64,000 bases of DNA. Origin: Microcoleus sp. bin38.metabat.b11b12b14.051 (GTDB taxonomy: Bacteria > Cyanobacteriota > Cyanobacteriia > Cyanobacteriales > Microcoleaceae). The translations under genes were made by a program, and so were the position numbers. Positions within the stretch are counted from its first letter, which is position 1. The number at the start of each line of letters is the position of its first letter. The stretch spans positions 124,001 to 188,000 of the forward strand of contig NZ_JAAFKD010000001.1 in assembly GCF_013299165.1 (NCBI RefSeq), in the 5' to 3' direction. Shown one piece after another: positions 55,856-64,000 of this stretch. The notes beneath the pieces are model-generated. The model searched no databases and was not told the DNA's origin. It was given only the letters and a program-made list of their open reading frames with translations.

Positions 55856-56188
55856 ATGACTGAAATTCACAAACGCTCAATTGTTATCAAAGACTTAATT
55901 GAGCACGCTACTGACATGGCTCAAGATAATCTGGAGGTAGCAGAACAGTTTTTGGTAGCAGCAGATGAGACATTTAAGCTCTTAGGTAAGATGCCAGGAC
56001 TGGGAAAAATGAGTCAATTTTATAATCCCAGACTTGCAAATATTCGACAATATCAAATCAGAGGATTTAAACGCTATCTGATATTCTATCGAGCCGAGGA
56101 AACAGGTGTCGAAATTTTGCGAGTATTGCATGGGGTGCGAGATTTGGAAGCGATTTTAGATGAATATTTAGAAAATGAGGAATTGTGA
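55856..56188 (+). CDS. ParE/RelE-family toxin
   Basis: 110 residues with the ParE fold pattern: DLIEHATDMAQDNLEVAEQF, MPGLGKMSQFYNPRLANIRQ, then FKRYLIFYRAEETGVEILRV and LHGVRDLEAILDEYLE. ParE toxins poison DNA gyrase, RelE toxins cut mRNA; the FKRYLIFYR and VLHGVRDL stretches fit ParE better. Complete and paired with its antitoxin, therefore probably functional. Lies just upstream of the NACHT-WD40 gene. Confidence 0.9.
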   Translation: MTEIHKRSIVIKDLIEHATDMAQDNLEVAEQFLVAADETFKLLGKMPGLGKMSQFYNPRLANIRQYQIRGFKRYLIFYRAEETGVEILRVLHGVRDLEAILDEYLENEEL

Positions 56189-56282
56189 GCAGTGCGTTAG
56201 CGAAGCCCTCGAAGGGCGATCGCACTTTGCTTAAACAGGACTTGCGGAAACTAATGCGGGGATGCTGATGTTAAGAATACCA

Positions 56283-56414
56283 GGCGGTTGAAACCGCGTC
56301 TATACAGGCAAAACCCGCCTCCGCGGGTTGAAGAAGACCGGACAGTTGAAATTATCTTATTTTCTTCATTCCGCGGAGGCGGAATTTGTTTGTGTAGGTG
56401 CGGTTTCAACCGCC
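56283..56414. repeat. GGCGGTTGAAACCGC inverted-repeat element
   Basis: GGCGGTTGAAACCGC (56283-56297) and GCGGTTTCAACCGCC (56400-56414) bound 132 bases, with inner CCGCCTCCGCGG/CCGCGGAGGCGG arms. It ends 44 bases before the NACHT gene ATG and is read through by a false N-terminal extension of that frame. Confidence 0.85.
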
Positions 56415-56458
56415 GTCTCATCTCTTGCTTCTCCCACCAACTACCTCAAAATCCCAGC

Positions 56459-59400
56459 ATGATTATACCAAATATCGATGCAATTATCAGCGCCATTACC
56501 AGTATCGCCCAGCCTTTAATTAAAGATAAACTCGATCGCAACGAAACGGTCATCAAATTACTCAAAAAATTTAACCTCAACCCCGAACATCCGCTACCAG
56601 ACTTCAGCAGCGTTTACGCTTACACATTAGTAGAATACGGCGTCGGTAAACCTAAGCCAATATTAGAACTGTTCCGGCAAAAAGAAATTAAACAAGCTTT
56701 TCGCGAAGCATTCGATCGCAATTCTCCGGCTATTTTAATCGAAGGAGGCGAAAAATTTCTCGATGCCTACGCTTTGGGAGATGAAATTAAAGATTTAGGG
56801 ATTGACATTCGGCGCGAGTTTGCTGCTTTTTCAGCAGTTTTTATCGCTGTCACCAAGAACACCCGCAATCCCAAAGAAATTTTAGTTAGCAATCAGATTA
56901 ATTCAGTACACAAACAAATTATAGCAGTTCAAGAAAGACTCGATCGACTCCCAACTTTAGAAGGAATTCGCACCGAAATGGCGCGATTGGCAGTTGAAAA
57001 TAATCCGGCTTTACCAGCAGGAAATGAAACTGCTGGAAAATCCCAAGGGTTTGCTTTGGCGCAGCAAATGCGCGGCTGGTTTGAAATATTGGGCTACGAT
57101 TTTGAGCCGTATCAAGTTTGGGAAGATAACTATTTTGAATGGATTATTCAAATTCCGGTGAGGCGGGGCAGATTCGATCGCATTTTGATTCGCGGCATCG
57201 CCGGAGAAGCGCAAATTCAAGATGTTGAGGCCCTGGGAGAGTCGGTAGCAGCGCAAAAAACCGATGAAGGTTGGCTGGTGACGGCGCGGCGGATTTCCAA
57301 AGCAGCGCGAAAGAAAGTTGACCAGCCGGAAAATCGGCATCTCGATTGTTATACCTTTGACGAACTGATTGATGTTGATGCTGATTTTAGCAGTTATATC
57401 GAATGGTTGGAAAATGAAGTTAAGCGCCGCAAAATCGATGGCAAATACGTGCCTCTGGGTTGTACGAAAGCTGAGTTAGATTCGGTTAACAAGCGACAAA
57501 TTGATGCGAGTTATTACGGCGAAGAGGATGGCTGGATTGATGGTTATATCGATTTGTGGATGGACGATCCGGCGAAGGAACATATTTCTGTTTTGGGCGA
57601 ATTCGGGACGGGGAAAACTTGGTTTGCTTTTCACTACGCTTGGACGGCTTTGCAGGCATATCAACAGGCTAAGGACAAAGGAACTCAACGGCCTCGGTTG
57701 CCTTTAATTATCACTTTGCGCGACTATGCGAAGGCGCTCAACGTGGAGAATGTTTTGGCGGGTTTCTTTTTTACTCAGCACAATATTCGGCTGAATAGTG
57801 AGGTGTTTGATCAACTGAATCGGATGGGTAAGTTGCTGTTGATTTTTGACGGATTTGATGAAATGGCCGCGAAGTGCGATCGGCAACAAATGATTAATAA
57901 CTTCTGGGAACTAGCAAAAGTGATTGCTCCCGGTGCGAAAGTCATCTTAACCTGTCGCACAGAACACTTTCCCGAAGCCAAGGAAGGACGCGCTTTATTG
58001 AATGCGGAATTAAAAGCCTCGACTGCCAATCTCAGCGGAGAAACGCCGCAGTTTGAAGTGTTGGAATTAGCAGCATTTAACGACGACCAAATCCGTCAGG
58101 TATTGTCTCACGAAGCCGATGCCAAAACTGTGACACAGGTGATGAACAATCCGCAGTTATTGGATTTGGCGTGCAGACCGGTGATGGCGGAATTGATATT
58201 AGAAGCATTGCCGGATATTCAAGCTGGTAAACCTGTGGATATGTCGCGGGTATATCTGTATGCGGTGCGCCGGAAAATGGAGCGGGATATTAAGGCTGAA
58301 AGGACATTTACATCGCTGGCAGATAAACTATTTTTCCTGTGCGAACTCTCCTGGGAAATGCTCTCAAATGACCAGATGAGTTTGAATTATAGGCTGTTTC
58401 CCGACAGGATTCGCCGCTTGTTCGGTGCTGTGGTTCAAGAGGAAAAGAATTTAGACCACTGGCATTACGATATGATGGGTCAAACGATGCTGATTCGCAA
58501 TGCTGAGGGCGATTATTCTCCGGCTCATCGCTCACTTTTGGAGTTTTTTGTAGCGTATAAGTTGGCGGCTGAGTTGGGAGTTTTGCCTGCTGATTTTACG
58601 GAGTTGTCTCAGGCACAATTGTATTTGGATAGTTCTGTTGATTCGGTGGATTATACTTGGTCTGGGTATTTTAGCCGTCAGGTGGACAATGTAGGTGAAG
58701 TTGTGCCGATTCCGGCTTTGAAGGGTTTTGTTGGTGAAACTTTAGCGCGGATTCGCAACAGTTTTGGGCGGGAACTTTTGACGAAAGCGGTGATAGATTT
58801 GCTAGTGCCGATGCTTTCAAAAAATGAGTTTGTTGATGAGGTCAAGTCTCGCTTATTGGAAATTTTGGAAGCTACTAAAGGTAAAACTGAGGCAGAAATT
58901 GGTTATATCGGGGGGAATGTGGCGACGGTATTGGTGAAGGTTGATAGCGCTGCTTTAGAAGGGAGAGATTTATCGCGGGCTGTAATTAAAGGTGCTGATT
59001 TTTCAGATGCTAGTTTGCGGCGTGTCAATTTTACTGAGGCGAATTTGAGTGATTCTGCTTTTATCAAAGCTTTCGGCTCGGTCTTTACAGTAGCATTTAG
59101 TTTAGATGGAAAACTATTTGCGACAGGTGATGCTAGTTGTGAAATTAGATTGTGGCAAGTTAAAGATGGTAAGCAAATTTTGACTTGTAAAGGACATACA
59201 GATTGGGTGCGGTCAGTAGTCTTCAATTCAGACTGTACAATCTTGGCTAGTGGTAGCTACGATCAAACAGTGAAAATATGGGATATCCGTACAGGAGAAT
59301 GCCTCAAAACTTTACAAGGTCATACCAAGCGAGTATATTCAGTAGCAATCAATTATGAGGGTACAATACTAGCCAGTGCTAGTGCAGATCAGACGGTAAA

Positions 59401-60937
59401 GCTATGGGATATTCGTACTGGCAAATGCTTAAAAACTTTACTTGGACATACTGGCTGGGTACGGGAGGTTGTCATTAGTGGTGACAGTAAGATCATACTG
59501 AGTTGTAGCGACGATACAACTATGAAACTATGGGATATCAGCACAGGAGAATGCCTCAAAACTTTGGAAGGGCATACAGATTCAGTACAATCAGTAGCAA
59601 TCAATCATGAGAGTACAATCCTAGCTAGTGGCAGTCTCGATCGAACAGTGAAATTATGGGATATGCAAACTGGACAATGTTTTAAAACCTTACAAGCACA
59701 CACTGGGAGGATAAGATCGATTGCGGTTAGTCGTGACAGTAAAATCATTGTTACGAGTAGTGATGACCTAACAGTTAAAGTATGGGATATTCATACTGGG
59801 GAGTGCTTGAAAACCTTACTAGGACATACTGACTGGGTACGAGGAGTAGCCATTAATCCTGAAAGTACAACTTTAGTCAGTGGTAGCGATGACCAAACAG
59901 CCAGATTGTGGAATATTAACACTGGGGAATGTTTGAGAGTTTGGCAGGGCTATATTAGTGCTGTACGTTCAGTAAAAATTAGTGCTGACGGTCAAATTTT
60001 AGCTAGTGGCAATGAAGACCAGACAGTAAAAGTATGGGATATGCGTACTGGGGAATGTATAAAAACGTTAAGAGAACATACCAGTCGAGTAAATGAAGTG
60101 GCAATTAGTGCCGACGGTAAAATTGTAGCCAGTGGTAGTTATGACAAAACAGTTAAGCTATGGGATATTAAGACAGGAAAATGTCTCCAAACTTTACAAG
60201 GACATCACTGTGGGGTAAGTTCTGTCGCGTTCGCACCTGATGGTAAAACAATTGCTAGTGGCAGTGCCGATCCAACTATCAAACTATGGGATACTCACAC
60301 TGGAGAATGTTTAAAAACCTTAGAAGGACACGCAGACTGGATATGGTCAGTAGCAATTAGTCCCGACGGTACGACCATTGCTAGTGGCAGTGATGACAAG
60401 ACTGTAAAGCTATGGAATATTTATACAGGTGAATGTTTACAAACTTTTTATACTGATCTAGATTTTGTGCGTGCAATTGCTTTCAGTCCAGACGGAAAGA
60501 CGCTTATCAGCAGTAGCTCTGATTGTAAGATAAAACTGTGGGACATCACCAAAAATACATTGTTGAAAACTTTGCAAGGTCATACATATTACTTAAATTC
60601 AGTTGCCTTCAGTCCTGATGGTAAAACTATTGCCAGTGCTAGTTATGACCAAACCGTAAGATTATTGGATGTTCGCACAGGTGAATGTTTGAAAATCTTG
60701 CAAGGTCATACTAATTCGGCACGATCTGTTTCCTTCAGTCCAGATAGTAAAATACTTGCTAGTTGCAGTAGCGATGAGACAATTAAGATTTGGGATGTCA
60801 AGACTGGTGAGTGCCTCAAAACGCTGATAGGCGAAAGACCTTATGAGGCTATGAATATCACGGGTGTTACGGGTTTGACGGATGCTGAGAAGGCTACGCT
60901 TAAAGGTTTAGGGGCGGTGTGCGACACCGATTTGTAG
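56459..60937 (+). CDS. NACHT NTPase with nuclease-like N-terminal module, pentapeptides and 14 WD40 repeats
   Basis: 1492 residues from ATG 56459; the frame extends 57 codons upstream through a repeat element. About 1-190 helical; about 200-305 a Mrr/REase-like segment ([58 protein letters not shown]) without a clear catalytic Lys. NACHT: Walker [11 protein letters not shown] (about 379) and Walker [13 protein letters not shown] (about 460), then a helical NACHT C-terminal region. About 829-869 pentapeptides. About 874-1455: 14 WD40 repeats, enough for two seven-bladed propellers. C-terminal tail [23 protein letters not shown]-type sensor/signal protein; defence role is inference, supported by adjacent ParDE. 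Confidence 0.9.
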   Translation: MIIPNIDAIISAITSIAQPLIKDKLDRNETVIKLLKKFNLNPEHPLPDFSSVYAYTLVEYGVGKPKPILELFRQKEIKQAFREAFDRNSPAILIEGGEKFLDAYALGDEIKDLGIDIRREFAAFSAVFIAVTKNTRNPKEILVSNQINSVHKQIIAVQERLDRLPTLEGIRTEMARLAVENNPALPAGNETAGKSQGFALAQQMRGWFEILGYDFEPYQVWEDNYFEWIIQIPVRRGRFDRILIRGIAGEAQIQDVEALGESVAAQKTDEGWLVTARRISKAARKKVDQPENRHLDCYTFDELIDVDADFSSYIEWLENEVKRRKIDGKYVPLGCTKAELDSVNKRQIDASYYGEEDGWIDGYIDLWMDDPAKEHISVLGEFGTGKTWFAFHYAWTALQAYQQAKDKGTQRPRLPLIITLRDYAKALNVENVLAGFFFTQHNIRLNSEVFDQLNRMGKLLLIFDGFDEMAAKCDRQQMINNFWELAKVIAPGAKVILTCRTEHFPEAKEGRALLNAELKASTANLSGETPQFEVLELAAFNDDQIRQVLSHEADAKTVTQVMNNPQLLDLACRPVMAELILEALPDIQAGKPVDMSRVYLYAVRRKMERDIKAERTFTSLADKLFFLCELSWEMLSNDQMSLNYRLFPDRIRRLFGAVVQEEKNLDHWHYDMMGQTMLIRNAEGDYSPAHRSLLEFFVAYKLAAELGVLPADFTELSQAQLYLDSSVDSVDYTWSGYFSRQVDNVGEVVPIPALKGFVGETLARIRNSFGRELLTKAVIDLLVPMLSKNEFVDEVKSRLLEILEATKGKTEAEIGYIGGNVATVLVKVDSAALEGRDLSRAVIKGADFSDASLRRVNFTEANLSDSAFIKAFGSVFTVAFSLDGKLFATGDASCEIRLWQVKDGKQILTCKGHTDWVRSVVFNSDCTILASGSYDQTVKIWDIRTGECLKTLQGHTKRVYSVAINYEGTILASASADQTVKLWDIRTGKCLKTLLGHTGWVREVVISGDSKIILSCSDDTTMKLWDISTGECLKTLEGHTDSVQSVAINHESTILASGSLDRTVKLWDMQTGQCFKTLQAHTGRIRSIAVSRDSKIIVTSSDDLTVKVWDIHTGECLKTLLGHTDWVRGVAINPESTTLVSGSDDQTARLWNINTGECLRVWQGYISAVRSVKISADGQILASGNEDQTVKVWDMRTGECIKTLREHTSRVNEVAISADGKIVASGSYDKTVKLWDIKTGKCLQTLQGHHCGVSSVAFAPDGKTIASGSADPTIKLWDTHTGECLKTLEGHADWIWSVAISPDGTTIASGSDDKTVKLWNIYTGECLQTFYTDLDFVRAIAFSPDGKTLISSSSDCKIKLWDITKNTLLKTLQGHTYYLNSVAFSPDGKTIASASYDQTVRLLDVRTGECLKILQGHTNSARSVSFSPDSKILASCSSDETIKIWDVKTGECLKTLIGERPYEAMNITGVTGLTDAEKATLKGLGAVCDTDL

Positions 60938-60955
60938 AGATGTGATAGATACTAA

Positions 60956-61017
60956 AGAAACCGGGTTTTTCACAGATTTAAGACTGCGGCGTATATTGTC
61001 GAAAAAACCCGGTTTCT
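60956..61017. repeat. AGAAACCGGGTTTTT inverted repeat
   Basis: Arms AGAAACCGGGTTTTT (60956-60970) and AAAAACCCGGTTTCT (61003-61017) follow the NACHT gene by 18 bases and could serve as its transcript end. Same family as 17117-17184. Confidence 0.8.
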
Positions 61018-61039
61018 GCCTAAGTTTCTTCCTTATTTG

Positions 61040-61232
61040 GGTAGGGGCAGGTTCACAAACCATCTATGAAACCTACAAATAATCTCATAAACCCACCGCA
61101 TCCCCGTGATTATTTATATCAACATTTTACCAATAAATTTATGGTACATTTTGATTGTCTGTTGGGTGGGGGCGGGTTTATGAAATTATTCATTTTTATC
61201 AGATATGGTTGGCGAACCCGCCCCTACAAATT
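61040..61232. repeat. GTAGGGGC...GCCCCTAC inverted element
   Basis: GTAGGGGCAGGTTCACAAACC near 61040 and GGCGAACCCGCCCCTAC near 61212-61228, with an inner GGGGGCGGGTTTATGA copy, make an imperfect inverted element of about 190 bases. The 90-codon plus-strand frame through it is an artefact. No other gene in 60938-61306. Confidence 0.5.
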
Positions 61233-61306
61233 TGGTTTATTATATACGATAGAATGGGAGATATCGAATAAACTATATCCGCAAAAATATTGCGGCCGAT
61301 CGCACT

Positions 61307-61924
61307 TTACGCCCAAACTTCCCTCAAATCCAAGATAAACCCTGGCAAAACATCTTCACCTGACAAAGTTGCAGGATTATCCAGCACTTCGACTTCCTGA
61401 TTTAGCCTGTAAATCTCCACCTTGCGGTTTTTGCGATCGATCAACCAACCTAAACGCACCTGGTTTTCCATGTATTCTTTCATTTTATCTCGCAGCGGCT
61501 TCATTCTATCAGTTTCAGAACAAAGTTCCACCACGAAATCAGGCGCAAGAGGAGCAAAACCTGCTCTTTGTTCTGAGGTGAGTGCATCCCACCTTGGTTG
61601 ACACACCCAAGACACATCAGGAGAGCGAATAGCCCTATTTGGTAGCGTAAAACCAGTTGAAGAACTAAATGCTACACCGAGTTGAGTCTGGCGGTTCCAC
61701 AACCAGATTTGTCCGCTGATATCGGAGTTAATTTTTCCTATCTCGCCTCCGGTGGGCGGGTTTAGGATTAATTCTCCTGTGGCTGTCCATTCTAATTGTA
61801 CATCCCGATTTGCGATCGCCAATTCGACGAACTGTTCGCGGGTAACGATGAGTGTTAGTGTTGGCGGAATATTGACTGCAAGGGCGGCGGATGATTTAGT
61901 TTGTGTCATCATTTTTGTCCTCAA
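61307..61924 (-). CDS. Uma2-family protein (PD-(D/E)XK-like)
   Basis: 205 residues. Uma2 pattern: TREQFVELAIANRDVQLEWT, GELILNPPTGGEIGKINSDI, LPNRAIRSPDVSWVCQPRWD, LAPDFVVELCSETDRMKPLR, MKEYMENQVRLGWLIDRKNR. The Asp-X-Glu and downstream Lys region of the nuclease-like fold is present (SPDVSW, DFVVELCS, DKMKEY). Function unknown. Different subgroup from 52841-53539 (no Gln-rich tail). Divergent from the next Uma2 gene across 150 bases. Confidence 0.92.
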   Translation of the reverse strand: MRTKMMTQTKSSAALAVNIPPTLTLIVTREQFVELAIANRDVQLEWTATGELILNPPTGGEIGKINSDISGQIWLWNRQTQLGVAFSSSTGFTLPNRAIRSPDVSWVCQPRWDALTSEQRAGFAPLAPDFVVELCSETDRMKPLRDKMKEYMENQVRLGWLIDRKNRKVEIYRLNQEVEVLDNPATLSGEDVLPGFILDLREVWA

Positions 61925-62076
61925 ACTGATCCTTTTATAGCAGCTTTACCTTCATAGCCCAAAGCCTGAAATGCTTGATGCTTCGTTGTTTTTATGATAA
62001 CACTTGGATGTGACAGGCATAAAGGGCGATCGTATCTGATATCATAGAAAAAAGTTCGACACGGAGAACCGAAAAA

Positions 62077-62625
62077 ATGCTAACTTCTACAGTTGTCGCC
62101 CCGGCCTCAAAAACCTACTCTCTAGAAGCATGGATGGAAAATCCACCGGATCTTCAAGAGTGGGTTGATGGCGAATTATTGGAGAAAAATGGTATGACTC
62201 TCAAGCATAGCAAGGTACAAGGAAACCTTTACTTTTCTTGGAGAAACTACAAAGACTCTAGCGGACAGGGAGGAGAGGTTTATACGGATGTTCCCTGTCG
62301 GACAAACCAGCAGGGACGCTATCCTGATGTTGCTTACCTTCCCTCGGAATTAGCCGCACAATTTGGCAATCTCAAAGTGCTGCCGCAAAGCTTTCCTTTA
62401 TGTGCTGAAATTGTTTTACCAACTGATTTGGCTGAAGATGTAATCGCTAAAGCTACGGAATATTTAGAATCGGGAAGTGAGGAAGTTTGGCTGGTATATC
62501 CAGAAAGCCAATGGATTGTTGTAGTCACAAAACAATTCAGAATCATCTTTATTGCTGGGGAAGTTGTTAGCAGTCAAATTGTTTTGCCTGGTTTTAGCAT
62601 TCCCGTCGATGAATTATTAAAATGA
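62077..62625 (+). CDS. Uma2-family protein (PD-(D/E)XK-like)
   Basis: 182 residues. YSLEAWMENPPDLQEWVDGE, LLEKNGMTLKHSKVQGNLYF, GRYPDVAYLPSELAAQF and CAEIVLPTDLAEDVIAKATE, then EYLESGSEEVWLVYPESQWI match the family, with the nuclease-like acidic positions PDV and AEIV. CACGGAGAACC precedes the ATG. Third Uma2 gene of the window; each is of a distinct subgroup, so they are not recent duplicates. Function unknown. Confidence 0.92.
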   Translation: MLTSTVVAPASKTYSLEAWMENPPDLQEWVDGELLEKNGMTLKHSKVQGNLYFSWRNYKDSSGQGGEVYTDVPCRTNQQGRYPDVAYLPSELAAQFGNLKVLPQSFPLCAEIVLPTDLAEDVIAKATEYLESGSEEVWLVYPESQWIVVVTKQFRIIFIAGEVVSSQIVLPGFSIPVDELLK

Positions 62626-62655
62626 GCTATTTTATTCCAGTCCGCGCACCATCCG

Positions 62656-62766
62656 GACTTCGTTTGTGTAGGATCGGTTTCAACCGCCGACTCTTAAAGG
62701 TTTATCTTTCTTATTCAGTCCGCGCAGGCGGACTTTGTTTGTATAGTTGCGGTTTCAACCGCCGAC
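62656..62766. repeat. Two tandem partial copies of the GCGGTTTCAACCGCC element
   Basis: Two direct half-elements, each CAGTCCGCGC...CGGACTT-GTTTGT-TAG then GGTTTCAACCGCCGACTC (about 62638-62693 and 62715-62767). They resemble the right halves of the elements at 37775 and 56283. Confidence 0.65.
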
Positions 62767-62784
62767 TCGAACATCGTTTCTAAC

Positions 62785-63453
62785 TTATAACTTCGATGCT
62801 TTAACAAACATTTGCCCGCCCAAAAACCGCCACAAAAAAGGCAATTTCAAATAAACCTTTAACAACAAAGGCGAGGCCGGCCGCCCTTTCGTCGAAAACG
62901 GCAAAAACCTCGGTATCATGACATCAATTTTAAATCCCACAGTTTGTAAAAGCTCTTGTAGAGATAAGTGCGTAATGGGTAATTGATGGTCGATAAAATC
63001 GTAGTATTCCTTGTAAGAGTATTTGAAATTAGGCTGAATTACCAAAAGTGAGCCGCTAGGCTTCAGCGCATCAAAGCAAAACGAGATAATTTCGACAAGT
63101 TCCTCTTTGTTGCGGAGGTGTTCAAAAAAGTTAGAGATGAAAATGCGATCGAACTTTTTATTGAAAGCAGTATTATTGTCTAAATTAAGCACATCTATAT
63201 TCAGCACTTTCACATCAGTATTAGCAAATAACTTAGAATCGGGATTGAGGTCAATTAAACATTTTTCTCCCGCCCGAATGTGATTGATAAACTCGCAGTA
63301 GCCCCCGCCAATATCTAAAATCGCTGATTTTGAAGGAACATAATTTTGTAAAAATTCGTCAATCAAAACTTTCCAGAGTGCCACCTTGGCTTGCATTTGT
63401 CGGGAATCAAAGCGGTTGGCATACAATTTTTTGAGATATGTGTCAGTTTTCAT
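62785..63453 (-). CDS. Class I SAM-dependent methyltransferase
   Basis: 222 residues. SAM motif SAILDIGGGYCEFINHIRAG (about residue 43), acidic motif II in CLIDLNPDSKLF, and FDRIFISNFFEHLRNKEELV, then LKPSGSLLVIQPNFKYSYKE. Typical of methyltransferases in sugar or lipid-glycan modification clusters. The C-terminus (KLPFLWRFLGGQMFVKASKL) is hydrophobic and may associate with a membrane. Divergent from rfbC by 49 bases, suggesting a shared control region in a polysaccharide locus. Substrate unknown. Confidence 0.88.
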   Translation of the reverse strand: MKTDTYLKKLYANRFDSRQMQAKVALWKVLIDEFLQNYVPSKSAILDIGGGYCEFINHIRAGEKCLIDLNPDSKLFANTDVKVLNIDVLNLDNNTAFNKKFDRIFISNFFEHLRNKEELVEIISFCFDALKPSGSLLVIQPNFKYSYKEYYDFIDHQLPITHLSLQELLQTVGFKIDVMIPRFLPFSTKGRPASPLLLKVYLKLPFLWRFLGGQMFVKASKL

Positions 63454-63502
63454 AGTAAGATAGCATAGACTAAGTATGAGTTTATCACTGTCACAGCCAA
63501 CT

Positions 63503-64000
63503 ATGAATGTTATATCTACTGAAATACCGGACGTTCTGATTATTGAGCCAAAAATTTTTGGAGACGATCGCGGTTTCTTTTTTGAGAGTTTTAATCACCA
63601 AGCTTTTGTAGAAAAAACGGGCGTGACGGCAGAATTTGTGCAAGACAATCATTCCAAGTCTTCTAAAAATGTGCTGCGCGGTTTGCACTACCAAATGCAG
63701 CAGCCTCAAGGTAAATTGCTGCGGGTTGTTGCAGGGGAAATATATGATGTGGCGGTGGATATTAGAAAAAATTCGCCGACTTTCGGACAGTGGGTGGGCT
63801 GTTTTCTGAGTGCAGAAAATAAGCAGCAACTCTGGGTACCGGCGGGATTTGCTCACGGTTTTTTAGTAGTATCAGACATTGCTGAGGTTTTGTACAAAAC
63901 TACAGACTACTATGCACCGGGACACGAGCGGTGTATTGTATGGAATGATCCTGATTTGGCGATCGCCTGGCCGCTAGATGGTGCCGATCCAATTTTATCA
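63503..64000 (+). CDS. rfbC: dTDP-4-dehydrorhamnose 3,5-epimerase, 3' end missing
   Basis: 166 residues to the window edge. RmlC cupin: EVLIIEP-type start ([20 protein letters not shown]), [20 protein letters not shown] with the catalytic His, [35 protein letters not shown] and the Tyr in [16 protein letters not shown]. Epimerises dTDP-4-keto-6-deoxyglucose in dTDP-rhamnose synthesis. ATG 63503 fits the family; an ATG nine codons upstream (63476) is possible. The last visible residues are DGADPILS, so only about 10-20 residues are missing. Next rhamnose genes probably lie beyond the window. Confidence 0.93.
   Translation, partial: MNVISTEIPDVLIIEPKIFGDDRGFFFESFNHQAFVEKTGVTAEFVQDNHSKSSKNVLRGLHYQMQQPQGKLLRVVAGEIYDVAVDIRKNSPTFGQWVGCFLSAENKQQLWVPAGFAHGFLVVSDIAEVLYKTTDYYAPGHERCIVWNDPDLAIAWPLDGADPILS

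Noticed and set aside
61066-61338. 90-codon plus-strand frame
   Set aside because: Runs through a GTAGGGGC inverted element and into the tail of the opposite Uma2 gene.

Overview
The window is chromosomal DNA of a filamentous, Oscillatoriales-type cyanobacterium (Microcoleus/Oscillatoria/Phormidium-like; genus inferred). Evidence: isiA/Pcb chlorophyll antenna genes, a PsaL-type domain, rpaA, a CURT1-like CAAD protein, the cyanobacterial str ribosomal cluster, frequent HIP1 octamers (GCGATCGC), heptamer tandem repeats and many short palindromic interspersed repeats. No rRNA, tRNA or CRISPR array was recognised.

Layout. 0-3 kb: 5' end of a DUF1997-type gene, pheA, a pentapeptide-repeat gene and a cyanobacterial hypothetical. 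3.3-9.9 kb, minus strand: str cluster rpsL-rpsG-fusA-tuf-rpsJ followed by a LON-domain gene, with heptamer repeats between the last members. 10.5-11.7 kb: a small hypothetical and an HD-fold metalloprotein whose HD dyad reads QD. 12.1-18.3 kb, minus strand: an iron-stress antenna cluster with four CP43-like chlorophyll proteins (one canonical isiA, one fused to a PsaL-type C-terminus), a Cys-rich small membrane protein and a Fur-family regulator. 18.9-19.9 kb: a dead TnpB remnant and rpaA. 20.6-24.6 kb, minus strand: an Ftr1-type iron permease, a ferritin-like protein and three membrane-associated proteins, with two strong palindromes upstream; this is my main candidate for a little-described iron uptake or iron handling system. 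25.2-27.6 kb: an ECF-type Ni/Co transporter (cbiM-cbiQ-cbiO).

27.8-36.4 kb is mixed housekeeping: K+ channel, 2-hydroxyacid dehydrogenase, CAAD protein, aroA, a lipoprotein, a membrane/helix-turn-helix protein, an ABM monooxygenase and a MOSC protein. A tandem array of seven 66-bp hairpin units follows. 36.9-54.6 kb is a cell-surface and secretion region: glycosyltransferases (including a methyltransferase-glycosyltransferase fusion and a 1306-residue three-module enzyme with an O-GlcNAc-transferase-like end), a type I secretion set (parvulin isomerase, cNMP-C39-like ABC exporter, HlyD-type adaptor), a large membrane protein, a GT2 enzyme and a sugar-nucleotide epimerase. 55-62.6 kb is accessory: Nudix, ParDE toxin-antitoxin, a 1492-residue NACHT-pentapeptide-WD40 protein with a possible nuclease-like N-terminal module, and Uma2-family proteins (three in the window). 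The window ends with a methyltransferase and the start of rfbC (dTDP-rhamnose synthesis).

Interspersed palindromic repeats of at least six families lie in most intergenic spaces and in a few places inside reading frames. Several long open frames are only shadows of these repeats and were excluded.
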